In this document: one piece after another, positions 21,590 through 28,862 of the stretch
Numbering within the stretch: position 1 is the stretch's first letter
Layout: each line of letters opens with the position of its first letter
From: CAZXCQ01 sp964639275
Lineage (GTDB): Bacteria; Desulfobacterota; DSM-4660; Desulfatiglandales; Desulfatiglandaceae
Reading direction: 5' to 3'
DNA length: 28,917 nt
NCBI GenBank assembly: GCA_964639275.1
Contig: CAZXCQ010000045.1
Span: forward strand, 1 to 28,917
Translations under genes and position numbers: made by a program
The notes under the pieces: model-generated
Database searches by the model: none
Told to the model about the DNA's origin: nothing
What the model saw: only the letters and a program-made list of their open reading frames with translations

Positions 21590-23548
21590 CTATAGCATCC
21601 TTCCCACCCGGTGTCCTTCCAGAATGGCCATGTCCGTCTTCCGGGGGGCCACACAGTCGCCGATGCGATAGAGCTCTTTGACCTTTCCCTTGAGGGCAAA
21701 GTAGAGTTCGTCGCTCGCCACATTCCCCGCCGCCAGGACCACCGTGTCATACCCTTCAAAATCGATCATCTTGTTGGAGTAGACATTGAGCCCCTTGACC
21801 CGGGTGCCTTCAATCTCAAGGACGGCAATATCCGGGGTAAAGGTCACCCCTTTGCAGGCCAGCCGCTGTCTTGCCAGCTGGAGATCCTGGAGCGGACCCA
21901 GTTGCCCCCCAACAAAGAGAGAGGGGGTAATCATATGGACGGTCCTTGCCCGGTCGGCCAGAAACTCTGCCGTCCCCGTGGCCTGATGGTGGCCGTCAAG
22001 ATCGATCAGCAGGATTTTCTGACCCGGTTCTATTTCCCCCTTCAATACCTGCTGCGTATTGACAACCTGAGGGAACCCATATTCCCCTGGAAACGGCCTC
22101 TCTTTTGGAACAGAACCCGTGGCCACCACAACGGCATCCGGTTTTTGATTCAAGACCATTTCCCCGTCGGCCTCCACCCCGAGTCGCATATCCAGTTCAA
22201 GCCTGCTCACCTGGCCGAGCAGCCACCGGGTCACACCCGTGATCTCCTGCCGGCCCGCCGCCTTTCCGGCAATCAGGTTCTGCCCGCCCACCTCCTCTTC
22301 GCGCTCAAAGACCACCACCCGGTGCCTCCTCAGGGCGGCCACCCGCGCGGCCTCAAGACCAGCCGGGCCGGCCCCCACCACCACTACCTTTTTCGGGCGC
22401 TCGCAGGGCCGCATCGTGCCCCTGCCCAGGGTCTTTTCTTCTCCGACAGCCGGGTTCTGGATGCAGCCAAGCCGGTAGCCCAGCCCCATCCGGCCGATGC
22501 AACCCTGGTTACAGGCGATACAGTGGCGGATCTCATCGATCCGGCCCTCCCAGGCCTTGTTGGGGAGCTCCGGGTCACAGATAAGCGCACGCACCATCCC
22601 GATCATGTCGGCATGTCCGTCTTCAAGGATCTTCTCGGCCAGATGCGGGTCGTTTATCCGGTTGGTGCAAAACACAGGGAGGTTGATGACCGATCGGATT
22701 CCCGCGGCGAGCGGCACCGTGTAGGCCAGGGGCGTGTGCATGGACCCTTCCACCAGGTAGAGGTCATAAAAGGTCCCCAGGCTGAGATCCATAAAATCCA
22801 GCTGCCCTGTTGCCTCAAGCCGTGCGGCAATCTCTTTGGCATCCGCCAGGGTGAGGCCACCCCGGGGGTGCATCTCATCGGCATTTAAGCGGACCCCCAG
22901 GGTAAAATCCGATCCGATCGTCTTTCTGACTGCATCGATGATTTCCAGGCAAAAACGTAACCGATTCTCAAGGCTCCCGCCGTATTCATCTTCCCTGGAA
23001 TTGGTGGCCGGCGAGAGAAATTGTCTGATAAGGGAACTGTGCCCCACCTGGAGCTCGATACCGTCAAAGCCCCCCTCCACGGCATGGCCGGCGCTCAGGG
23101 CAAAGGAGTCAATACACGCGTTGATTTCTTCGATCTCCATCTCCTTAGAGGTCTCCCGAAAAATGGGATCGCTCCCCGGAGAAGGTCCCCAGACCGGGAG
23201 CCGGGATATGCCCCCGTCGGCCTGCATCCCGTTGTGATTGAGCTGGGCGAATATCCTGGTGTCAAACGCGTGAATGGCCCGCGTCAGGCGTCTAAAGCCC
23301 GGGATCACCTCGGGGCTGAACGCGTCCACCAGCCTGTCATAGGCATGATCCGAAGGATGGACGCTCAGCTCTTCTGTGGTGATCAGCCCGCAGCCCCCCC
23401 TGGCACGCTCCCGGTAGTAATAGACGTGGCGCTCGCTGATCTTTTGATCTTCCCCGAAGTTGGTCATATGGGCGGCAAAGTGGATCCGATTTCGGATCAC
23501 CACATGGCCGATTTTGAGCGGAGAAAAGAGATACCTGAAGTCACTCAC
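21590..23548 (-). CDS. FadH/OYE-family flavoprotein with complete 4Fe-4S site (second of pair)
   Basis: GTG at 23548 overlaps the stop of the preceding OYE gene as GTGA. The 652-residue product has an FMN-binding TIM barrel (residues 1 to about 335: LFSPLKIGHVVIRNRIHFAA, QLNHNG, EYGGSLENRLRF). A complete cluster site follows: Cys343, Cys346, Cys350 and Cys362 in CIACNQGCIG...GCIQNP. The C-terminal pyridine-nucleotide/FAD domain has VVVVGAGPAGLEAARVA near 388. The layout equals 2,4-dienoyl-CoA reductase (FadH) and trimethylamine dehydrogenase. Two FadH/OYE families are known to occur with mycofactocin genes, and this pair fits them. Likely role: electron transfer from mycofactocin or an enoate substrate towards Etf. 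Confidence 0.9.
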   Translation of the reverse strand: MSDFRYLFSPLKIGHVVIRNRIHFAAHMTNFGEDQKISERHVYYYRERARGGCGLITTEELSVHPSDHAYDRLVDAFSPEVIPGFRRLTRAIHAFDTRIFAQLNHNGMQADGGISRLPVWGPSPGSDPIFRETSKEMEIEEINACIDSFALSAGHAVEGGFDGIELQVGHSSLIRQFLSPATNSREDEYGGSLENRLRFCLEIIDAVRKTIGSDFTLGVRLNADEMHPRGGLTLADAKEIAARLEATGQLDFMDLSLGTFYDLYLVEGSMHTPLAYTVPLAAGIRSVINLPVFCTNRINDPHLAEKILEDGHADMIGMVRALICDPELPNKAWEGRIDEIRHCIACNQGCIGRMGLGYRLGCIQNPAVGEEKTLGRGTMRPCERPKKVVVVGAGPAGLEAARVAALRRHRVVVFEREEEVGGQNLIAGKAAGRQEITGVTRWLLGQVSRLELDMRLGVEADGEMVLNQKPDAVVVATGSVPKERPFPGEYGFPQVVNTQQVLKGEIEPGQKILLIDLDGHHQATGTAEFLADRARTVHMITPSLFVGGQLGPLQDLQLARQRLACKGVTFTPDIAVLEIEGTRVKGLNVYSNKMIDFEGYDTVVLAAGNVASDELYFALKGKVKELYRIGDCVAPRKTDMAILEGHRVGRML

Positions 23549-25491
23549 AGCCTTGCCCCTGCCTGATACCCCTCAAAAACGGCCACCCCGATGCTCCTCG
23601 GGGCCACACAATCACCTGCCCGGTAGAGTTCTTTGACACGGCCTTTGAGTTGTTTGTAGAGCCGATCTTCCACTTGATTGCCCATATCCAGTACAATTGT
23701 ATCGTAGCCCTCATAGACAAGCGGTTTATGGGTGTATGTGTTTCTGCCCCTTACCCTCTGATCAACGATCTCATGGATCCTCACGTCACTGATGAAAGTC
23801 ACCCCTTTTTGGAGAAGGCGCTGACGGCTCAGATAAAGATCGCCGATAGGGGCAAGCTCGATACCGATAAAGGGTCCACTGGTTATCATATCCACCCTTT
23901 TTCCCTGATCGGCAAGCCATTGGACCGTGGCAGCCGCGCGATGACCGCCATTTTCATCCACAAAGAGGATATTTTCCCCCACCGGGTATTGCCCTTTCAG
24001 GACCTGCCAGACATTGAGCACCCCCGGGGGGCCGTATTCACCGGGGACCGGTCTTGACCTGGGTCTTGAACCGGTGGCCACAATCACGGCATCCGGGGCC
24101 TCTTGCAAGAGGGCTTGGGCTGTCATCGCGGCCTCTGTCTTGATCAATACCCGCAGCGCCTCCAAGGTGTGAATCTGATATCGAATCACCTCTCCAAGCC
24201 GCTCACGGCCGGCCCCCATCTTGGCCAGCCTGATTTGCCCGCCGAGCTCACTCTCCTTTTCATAGAGGATCACCTCATGGCCCCTCTCCCGGGCCACACG
24301 CGCCGCCTCCAGTCCGGCAGGGCCACCTCCCACCACAATGACACGTTTTGGGACCTGGGATCTTTGATTCTGTGTCCTGGATTGCCTCTCGTAGCCTACA
24401 GACGGGTTGAGTGTACAGCTCAATGTCCTCGAACGGTTTATACGGCCGATACATCCCTGGTTGTCCCTGAGACAATATCTGATATCCTCGGGCCTTCCCT
24501 CCATGGCCTTCCTGGGGAGATCCGGATCCGAGATCAGCGGTCTCACCATCCCGGCGGCATCCGCCCAGCCCTTATCCAGGATCTCGTCGGCCATCCGGGG
24601 GGTCGAGATCTGGTGAGCGGCTATCACCGGGATGCTGACCGCACCTTTGACCTGCTCGGCCAGCCCCAGTGCAAACCCCTCTGCTGTATGCATGGATGCC
24701 ATGTTGAGATGGAGATTGTAGTAGGTGCCCAGTGTGACGTTGATAAAGTCGACCGGGCCGGATGTTTCAAAGGCCGCGGCAAGCTGAACCGCCTCCTCCG
24801 GGGTGATACCGCCCCAGAATTGCTCATCCACACAAAGCCGGACACCCATGGTGAAATCGGGCCCCACCCCCTGCCGAACCGCCTTTAACACCTCCAGCGG
24901 ATACCGCATCCGGTTCTCCAGACTCCCCCCGTAGGCGTCGTGGCGGTGATTGCTGATGGGAGAGAGAAATTGCCTCAGGAGGGATTCCGCGCCCATATCG
25001 ATTTCCACACCGTCTACCCCCCCTTCCCTGGCAAGGCCGCCGGCATGTGCAAATGCCGCTGACACGGTCTCCATGTCTTCCGGCTCCATGGCCTTGCCTG
25101 TCTCGCCGAAAGCGATATCGGCCACAGCCGAAGGTCCCCATACGTCATGGCGGGATACGGCCCCGCTACTCTGAAACCCGTGATGATTGAGCTGCGCAAA
25201 GACCATGGCACCGGTTTCGTGGACAGCCTGCGTGAGTCTGCGGTACGCGGGGACAATCTCCGGCTCATAGGCCCGGATAACGGTTTCCCAGGGAATGTCC
25301 CCGGGATGGATGCAGAGCTCACCCATGACGACCAGGCCGCATCCGCCTGCTGCCCGCCGGCGGTAGTATGCCATATGACGATCTCCAAGCTGACCGTTGA
25401 CCGCGAAATTCGTCCGGTGTGCCAGGAAGCAGAGCCGGTTGGGCAGTGTTACTCTGCCCACGGTCAGAGGGCTGAATAGATGATCAAACAT
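23545..25491 (-). CDS. FadH/OYE-family flavoprotein with one cluster Cys replaced by Asp (first of pair)
   Basis: The ATG at 25491 overlaps the mftC stop by 8 bases. The 648-residue product has the same layout as its downstream neighbour: OYE barrel (LFSPLTVGRVTLPNRLCFLA, QLNHHG, AYGGSLENRMRYP), cluster region, then FAD/NAD(P) domain (VIVVGGGPAGLEAARVA near 384). In the cluster region the order is Cys340, Asp343, Cys347, Cys359 (CLRDNQGCIG...SCTLNP), so the second ligand of the usual CxxCxxxC...C set is Asp. Cysteine-to-Asp ligands exist in some ferredoxins, so a cluster may still bind, perhaps with altered potential or a 3Fe form. The rest looks intact, arguing against decay. Paralogue of the next gene. 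Confidence 0.9.
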   Translation of the reverse strand: MFDHLFSPLTVGRVTLPNRLCFLAHRTNFAVNGQLGDRHMAYYRRRAAGGCGLVVMGELCIHPGDIPWETVIRAYEPEIVPAYRRLTQAVHETGAMVFAQLNHHGFQSSGAVSRHDVWGPSAVADIAFGETGKAMEPEDMETVSAAFAHAGGLAREGGVDGVEIDMGAESLLRQFLSPISNHRHDAYGGSLENRMRYPLEVLKAVRQGVGPDFTMGVRLCVDEQFWGGITPEEAVQLAAAFETSGPVDFINVTLGTYYNLHLNMASMHTAEGFALGLAEQVKGAVSIPVIAAHQISTPRMADEILDKGWADAAGMVRPLISDPDLPRKAMEGRPEDIRYCLRDNQGCIGRINRSRTLSCTLNPSVGYERQSRTQNQRSQVPKRVIVVGGGPAGLEAARVARERGHEVILYEKESELGGQIRLAKMGAGRERLGEVIRYQIHTLEALRVLIKTEAAMTAQALLQEAPDAVIVATGSRPRSRPVPGEYGPPGVLNVWQVLKGQYPVGENILFVDENGGHRAAATVQWLADQGKRVDMITSGPFIGIELAPIGDLYLSRQRLLQKGVTFISDVRIHEIVDQRVRGRNTYTHKPLVYEGYDTIVLDMGNQVEDRLYKQLKGRVKELYRAGDCVAPRSIGVAVFEGYQAGARL

Positions 25492-26506
25492 GGCCGGTCT
25501 TACTCTCAAAATCCATACGCAGATTTATCAGGCATTCCGGATCCGGCATGTTGAGATCATGATAGGTGTGGTAGGCCATGGCAGGACATCCTCCCCGGCA
25601 CGACTCAAATCGGAGGCAATCCGTGCACATCTTCACATCCAGGCTGCGAAGCCTGGAAAAAACCGGTGAGTGATCCCACATCTCCTTAAGACCCGTCTCG
25701 CGGACATTCCCCACAAGAAACGGCCTTTCCTGCAAGAATGCGCAGGGATAGACATCGCCGGTCGGTGAGATGCAGCAGGTCATTTTGGCCGCCCCGCACA
25801 TATCCAGGCCCTTTCTCCGCCGCTTCTCGGATGTGAGGCAAAAAAAGGAATCACCGGTCCGAACCCTGTCATGGGCTTCGAGCCATTCCGCAAGGGTCTC
25901 CAGTTGATCTCGGGTGGGCCCCAGGGCGGCCTTGCTCTCCTTGCCCCTGCCCGAGGGGCGGAACCGGGAGACCCGCAGGTCGGCCCCGAATTCCCCGGCC
26001 AGGTTTTGAAGGTCGTCCAGTTGGGGGTAATTCAGGCGGGTTAGAACGGTGTTGATGCTGAAAGGGACGCGGTTTCGGGCCAGACATTCGACAGCGCCGA
26101 TGACCGTTGCGTATGTGCCTCTTCCCCTTATGGAATCATTGACATCGGCGGTTGCGCCGTCCAGGCTCACCTGGAGATAGAGCATGGTCAGTTTGGACAA
26201 TCTCTTGGCAAGGGCATCGTCAATCAACGTCCCATTGGTGCTGACACAGGTGGTCAGCCCCCTGTTGTGACAATCTTCGAGGAGATCGAGGAAGTCCTGG
26301 CGAAGAAACGGTTCTCCCCCGCCGATGTTCACCTGGAACACCTTGATCGCCGCCAACTGTCCCACCAGTTCCCGGCATGTGTTTCGGTCCAGTTCGTCGG
26401 GCGATGCACTTCCTGCATCAGAGAGACAGTGGGTGCAGTGGAGGTTACACTTCAGGGTGATTTCCCAGGTGACATTCACGGGGGCCCTCAAGCCAGCCCT
26501 GGCCAT
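25484..26506 (-). CDS. mftC: Mycofactocin radical SAM maturase MftC
   Basis: The 340-residue product matches MftC closely: WEITLKCNLHCTHCLSDAG with radical SAM Cys20, Cys24 and Cys27; VNIGGGEPFLR; VSLDGATADVNDSIRG; RVSRFRPSGRG; and a SPASM domain (MCGAAKMTCCISPTGDVYPC, then CTDCLRFESCRGGCPAMA) for auxiliary clusters. MftC oxidatively decarboxylates the C-terminal Tyr of MftA and links it to the preceding Val. The ATG at 26506 lies one base after the mftB stop; a GTG at 26527 inside mftB is an alternative. The gene overlaps the first OYE gene. MftA and MftB just upstream complete the core maturation set. Confidence 0.95.
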   Translation of the reverse strand: MARAGLRAPVNVTWEITLKCNLHCTHCLSDAGSASPDELDRNTCRELVGQLAAIKVFQVNIGGGEPFLRQDFLDLLEDCHNRGLTTCVSTNGTLIDDALAKRLSKLTMLYLQVSLDGATADVNDSIRGRGTYATVIGAVECLARNRVPFSINTVLTRLNYPQLDDLQNLAGEFGADLRVSRFRPSGRGKESKAALGPTRDQLETLAEWLEAHDRVRTGDSFFCLTSEKRRRKGLDMCGAAKMTCCISPTGDVYPCAFLQERPFLVGNVRETGLKEMWDHSPVFSRLRSLDVKMCTDCLRFESCRGGCPAMAYHTYHDLNMPDPECLINLRMDFESKTGHV

Positions 26507-26507
26507 G

Positions 26508-26795
26508 CTAACACCCAAGAATAACACCTTTCTCTTTCAACTGCCCCAGGGCCAACTCCAGGTCAAGTATCTGTGATTCTGAAACCCTTGTCTCTCCGGT
26601 CTTTCGCACTAACCATTGTTCCAGAGTGAGTTCTCCCTGAAAAAAACGATCCTCCAGTAATCCCCCCGAAGACACAAAATAGAGACGAGGCCCCCTCATC
26701 TGATAGAAGAGCAACCCAAAGTCTTCTTTCCTCACCTGGCTCCCGGGGGCGAGTTTCCACCTTGATCCTCCCATTGAATCCCCGATCTTCTCCAT
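26508..26795 (-). CDS. mftB: Mycofactocin precursor-binding protein MftB (RiPP recognition element)
   Basis: The 95-residue product carries the MftB signature WKLAPGSQVRKEDFGLLFYQ, then MRGPRLYFVSSGGLL, and a C-terminal helix-turn-helix-like end (LDLELALGQLKEKGVILGC). It is a PqqD-like peptide chaperone that binds the MftA leader and presents it to MftC. Start choice is uncertain: ATG at 26795 is used; TTG at 26804 and ATG at 26774 are alternatives, and none has a strong binding site. It lies 70 bases after mftA and one base before mftC, as in other mycofactocin loci. Confidence 0.9.
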   Translation of the reverse strand: MEKIGDSMGGSRWKLAPGSQVRKEDFGLLFYQMRGPRLYFVSSGGLLEDRFFQGELTLEQWLVRKTGETRVSESQILDLELALGQLKEKGVILGC

Positions 26796-26865
26796 TCCCT
26801 GCAAACGCCTCAGAACCCCATCTCAGAAAAAACCCTGCCCAATGCGCAATCCTAATTCCTGATTC

Positions 26866-27000
26866 CTAATACACCCCGCAGATCCCGTCGATGGTTATCT
26901 CCTCGATCACGATCTCCTCGGTGAAATAGATATTGTCTTTCCCATTGTCCTCGTGGTTATCCGTGTGGGGCTCTTTGACATCACTATCATCTTCTGTCAT
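26866..27000 (-). CDS. mftA: Mycofactocin precursor peptide MftA
   Basis: The 44-residue peptide begins MTEDDSDVKEPHTDNHEDNG, a very acidic leader, and continues NIYFTEEIVIEEIT before the core IDGICGVY and TAG. The invariant C-terminal IDGxCGVY is the mycofactocin core, where Val43 and Tyr44 become the redox-active part of the cofactor. The leader is longer than in actinobacterial precursors of about 30 residues, and the core has Ile where many have Met (IDGMCGVY). A GAGAGG site lies 11 bases before the ATG. It sits directly upstream of mftB, as expected. It is easily missed because of its size. Confidence 0.95.
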   Translation of the reverse strand: MTEDDSDVKEPHTDNHEDNGKDNIYFTEEIVIEEITIDGICGVY

Positions 27001-27094
27001 GGCTTTGACAACCTCTCTGTTATCCCGTATTTCCCAAGTGTCTCTATGGACTGCCCGAGCGTACTGGCTACCTCAAGGATTTTCCTTCACCCAA

Positions 27095-27583
27095 TCACAC
27101 ATCTTTATCTGCCCGGTATTGTGCAAATTGGGTCTTAAAGTCTTCGAGCTCCTCCGGGGAGAGTTCATCAGGGAATCTGAGTTCAACCTGTGTCAGGCTA
27201 TCGACCATGGTGTTGGCATACGGCGCCAACCCGAGTGCCTTGACCGTATTCCCCTTTTCCAGCTTTATCCTCTGTCCCATAAAGGCGCCCACAAACTTGT
27301 CCAGTTTGCGTAGAATCCTTTTCCATGTATTGGCCTCGGCCGCCATGATAAAATCGGCACCTTTTCTGGCATCCTCTTCGGTGCAGTGTTCCAGTCTGAC
27401 CAATTTCCCGGCGTCAATAACGGCGCACATCATGAGGTCCTTTTCGATCCCCCATGACGGGTTGGCCTTAATCCGATAGGCATAGTGTCCCGACAGTTTC
27501 TTTAGTTTGTCTTCAAATTCCGGTCCATACCGTTTGACGCTTTCCTCAAGCCACTCCGCGCTGGGATAAATACATGTAGCCAT
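27095..27583 (-). CDS. SCP2-like (sterol carrier-type) protein inside the mycofactocin cluster
   Basis: The 162-residue product has no signal peptide and resembles the SCP2 lipid-binding fold: VKRYGPEFEDKLKKLSGHYA, then MCAVIDAGKLVRLEHC, ADFIMAAEANTWKRILRKLD, KFVGAFMGQRIKLEKGNTVK and a helical C-terminus. A strong GGGAGGT site is 9 bases before the ATG. SCP2 domains bind acyl-CoA or other hydrophobic ligands in the cytosol. It stands between the alcohol dehydrogenase and mftA, so it may present a hydrophobic alcohol or aldehyde to the dehydrogenases, or hold a lipophilic intermediate. That role is inference. The 94-base gap to mftA shows no clear terminator, so mftA is probably co-transcribed. 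Confidence 0.75.
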   Translation of the reverse strand: MATCIYPSAEWLEESVKRYGPEFEDKLKKLSGHYAYRIKANPSWGIEKDLMMCAVIDAGKLVRLEHCTEEDARKGADFIMAAEANTWKRILRKLDKFVGAFMGQRIKLEKGNTVKALGLAPYANTMVDSLTQVELRFPDELSPEELEDFKTQFAQYRADKDV

Positions 27584-27642
27584 CTCTTATACCTCCCTGG
27601 AAAATGGGTTACTCCGGATATCCCACCCCCAATCTTACCCCG

Positions 27643-27675
27643 CAAGATTTACGGCGACTTCTCAAAAACCCGGGG
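27643..27675 (-). repeat. Operon repeat, right-half relic F
   Basis: ACTTCTCAAAAACCCGGGG (27657-27675) is identical to 28844-28862. On the minus strand CCCGGGTTT...GTAAAT resembles the right half of copies C and E (CCCGGGTTT...GCTAAA). It lies upstream of the SCP2-like gene. Confidence 0.5.
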
Positions 27676-27692
27676 GGGACTCATGGCCTGGG

Positions 27693-28805
27693 TCAGAGAT
27701 CGCAGACCCAGCGGCCAATGATCTCGCGCTTCTCCATGGCCTGAGCCACTTCGTTGATTTCTTCCAGTTTGAAATGCCTGCTGATTAGCCTATCTATCTT
27801 GAGTTCCCCTTTTAGTGCCTTATAGGCCAGGATGGGTATGTCCACCTGGTGACGCAAACTCCCATAAAGGACACCCTGGATTGTATTGGCCTGAAAGGGA
27901 AGCATAAACATGGGGAAGGTCGCCATCTCCTCGATCGAGGGTATGCCCACGCCCATCAACTTACCCCCGTTCCGTATGGTAAAAAAGGCCTGCAAATAGG
28001 CGCCCACATCGCCGATAACCTCAAAGGCGTAATGGACGCCTTTCTCTGCGGTGAGTGCGCGAACAATGGGTACGGGGTCTTCGTCGGTGCTATTGATAAA
28101 GTGCGTCGCCCCCATTTCCCTGGCGATTTCCTCCTTGCTCCCCTCCAGGTCAACACCGATAATGGGGTTGGCGCCCACCAGCGCGGCGCCACGCACCGCG
28201 TTGAGCCCAACACCGCCCATGCCCCAGATGGCCACGGATTCTCCCGGCTGTACCTTTGCGGATTTCACCACCGCTCCCCACCCGGTGCCCACACAACAAC
28301 CCAGGAGGCAGGCCTGGTCAAGCGCCAGTTCCTCCGGGATTTTGACCGACGCAATCGCGGGCGAGACGATATATTCCGAAAACCCTGATACGTAAAGACT
28401 GTGGTTGACTTCATTCCCTTCCGCGTCTTTAAACCTGGCGGTCCCATCCAGGAGCTTGCCTGATCCAAGAGAGGGCAGCAGATTCTCACAGATATAGGTT
28501 CGCCCGCTGACGCATTGTTCGCAATGACCACATGGGGCCTGCCAGCACGACACCACATGATCCCCCGGTTTGAGAGTGGTCACACCAGGCCCCACCGCCT
28601 CAACAACACCCGCGGTTTCGTGGCCGGCGACCACAGGCAGGATATCAAGACCGTAATTGCCTTTCCACGCGGTGAGGTCCGAATGGCAATAACCCGTGTG
28701 GGCGACTTTGACCAACACCTCATTTTCCTTGGGTGATTCGAGTTCAAGTTCTTCAATCGAATAGGGTTCCCCCCATCCCCTGCCGACTGCCGCTTTGGTT
28801 TTCAT
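27693..28805 (-). CDS. Zinc-dependent alcohol dehydrogenase, mycofactocin-associated type
   Basis: The ATG at 28805 follows a strong GGGAGG site and gives 370 residues. Zinc ligands are visible: catalytic Cys40 (GYCHSD), His62 and Glu63 (GHE), and structural Cys92, Cys95, Cys98 and Cys106. The NAD fold has GMGGVGLNAVRGAALVGA. The CCVGTGWGAVV stretch and overall layout resemble the NDMA-dependent (bound-NAD) alcohol dehydrogenase family that co-occurs with mycofactocin, whose NAD does not leave the enzyme and which needs an external acceptor. Ordinary class III-type dehydrogenase is the alternative. It is the first gene of the cluster visible here; a short gap of 109 bases separates it from the SCP2-like gene. 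Confidence 0.88.
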   Translation of the reverse strand: MKTKAAVGRGWGEPYSIEELELESPKENEVLVKVAHTGYCHSDLTAWKGNYGLDILPVVAGHETAGVVEAVGPGVTTLKPGDHVVSCWQAPCGHCEQCVSGRTYICENLLPSLGSGKLLDGTARFKDAEGNEVNHSLYVSGFSEYIVSPAIASVKIPEELALDQACLLGCCVGTGWGAVVKSAKVQPGESVAIWGMGGVGLNAVRGAALVGANPIIGVDLEGSKEEIAREMGATHFINSTDEDPVPIVRALTAEKGVHYAFEVIGDVGAYLQAFFTIRNGGKLMGVGIPSIEEMATFPMFMLPFQANTIQGVLYGSLRHQVDIPILAYKALKGELKIDRLISRHFKLEEINEVAQAMEKREIIGRWVCDL

Positions 28806-28814
28806 GTGGCGCCT

Positions 28815-28862
28815 CCCTTCATATCTTGTATCCATTTAGCGTAACTTCTCAAAAACCCGGGG
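28815..28862 (-). repeat. Operon repeat, right-half relic G
   Basis: On the minus strand CCCCGGGTTTTTGAGAAGTT then ACGCTAAATGGATAC shares CCCGGGTTT, CGCTAAA and TAC with the right half of copies C and E. Its 19-bp core is identical to relic F. It overlaps the possible promoter of the alcohol dehydrogenase gene. Confidence 0.5.
28825..28852 (-). promoter_or_regulatory. Possible sigma70-like promoter for the alcohol dehydrogenase gene
   Basis: On the minus strand TTGAGA (28847-28852) and TACAAG (28825-28830) are separated by 16 bases, with the start codon 19 bases further downstream. The -10 match is only moderate and the -35 box lies in a repeat relic, so this is a weak call. Confidence 0.25.

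Noticed and set aside
21611..22888. A 425-codon plus-strand open frame
   Set aside because: It lies opposite the well-supported OYE gene; its composition (many Pro, His, Arg) is that of an antisense shadow in GC-rich DNA.
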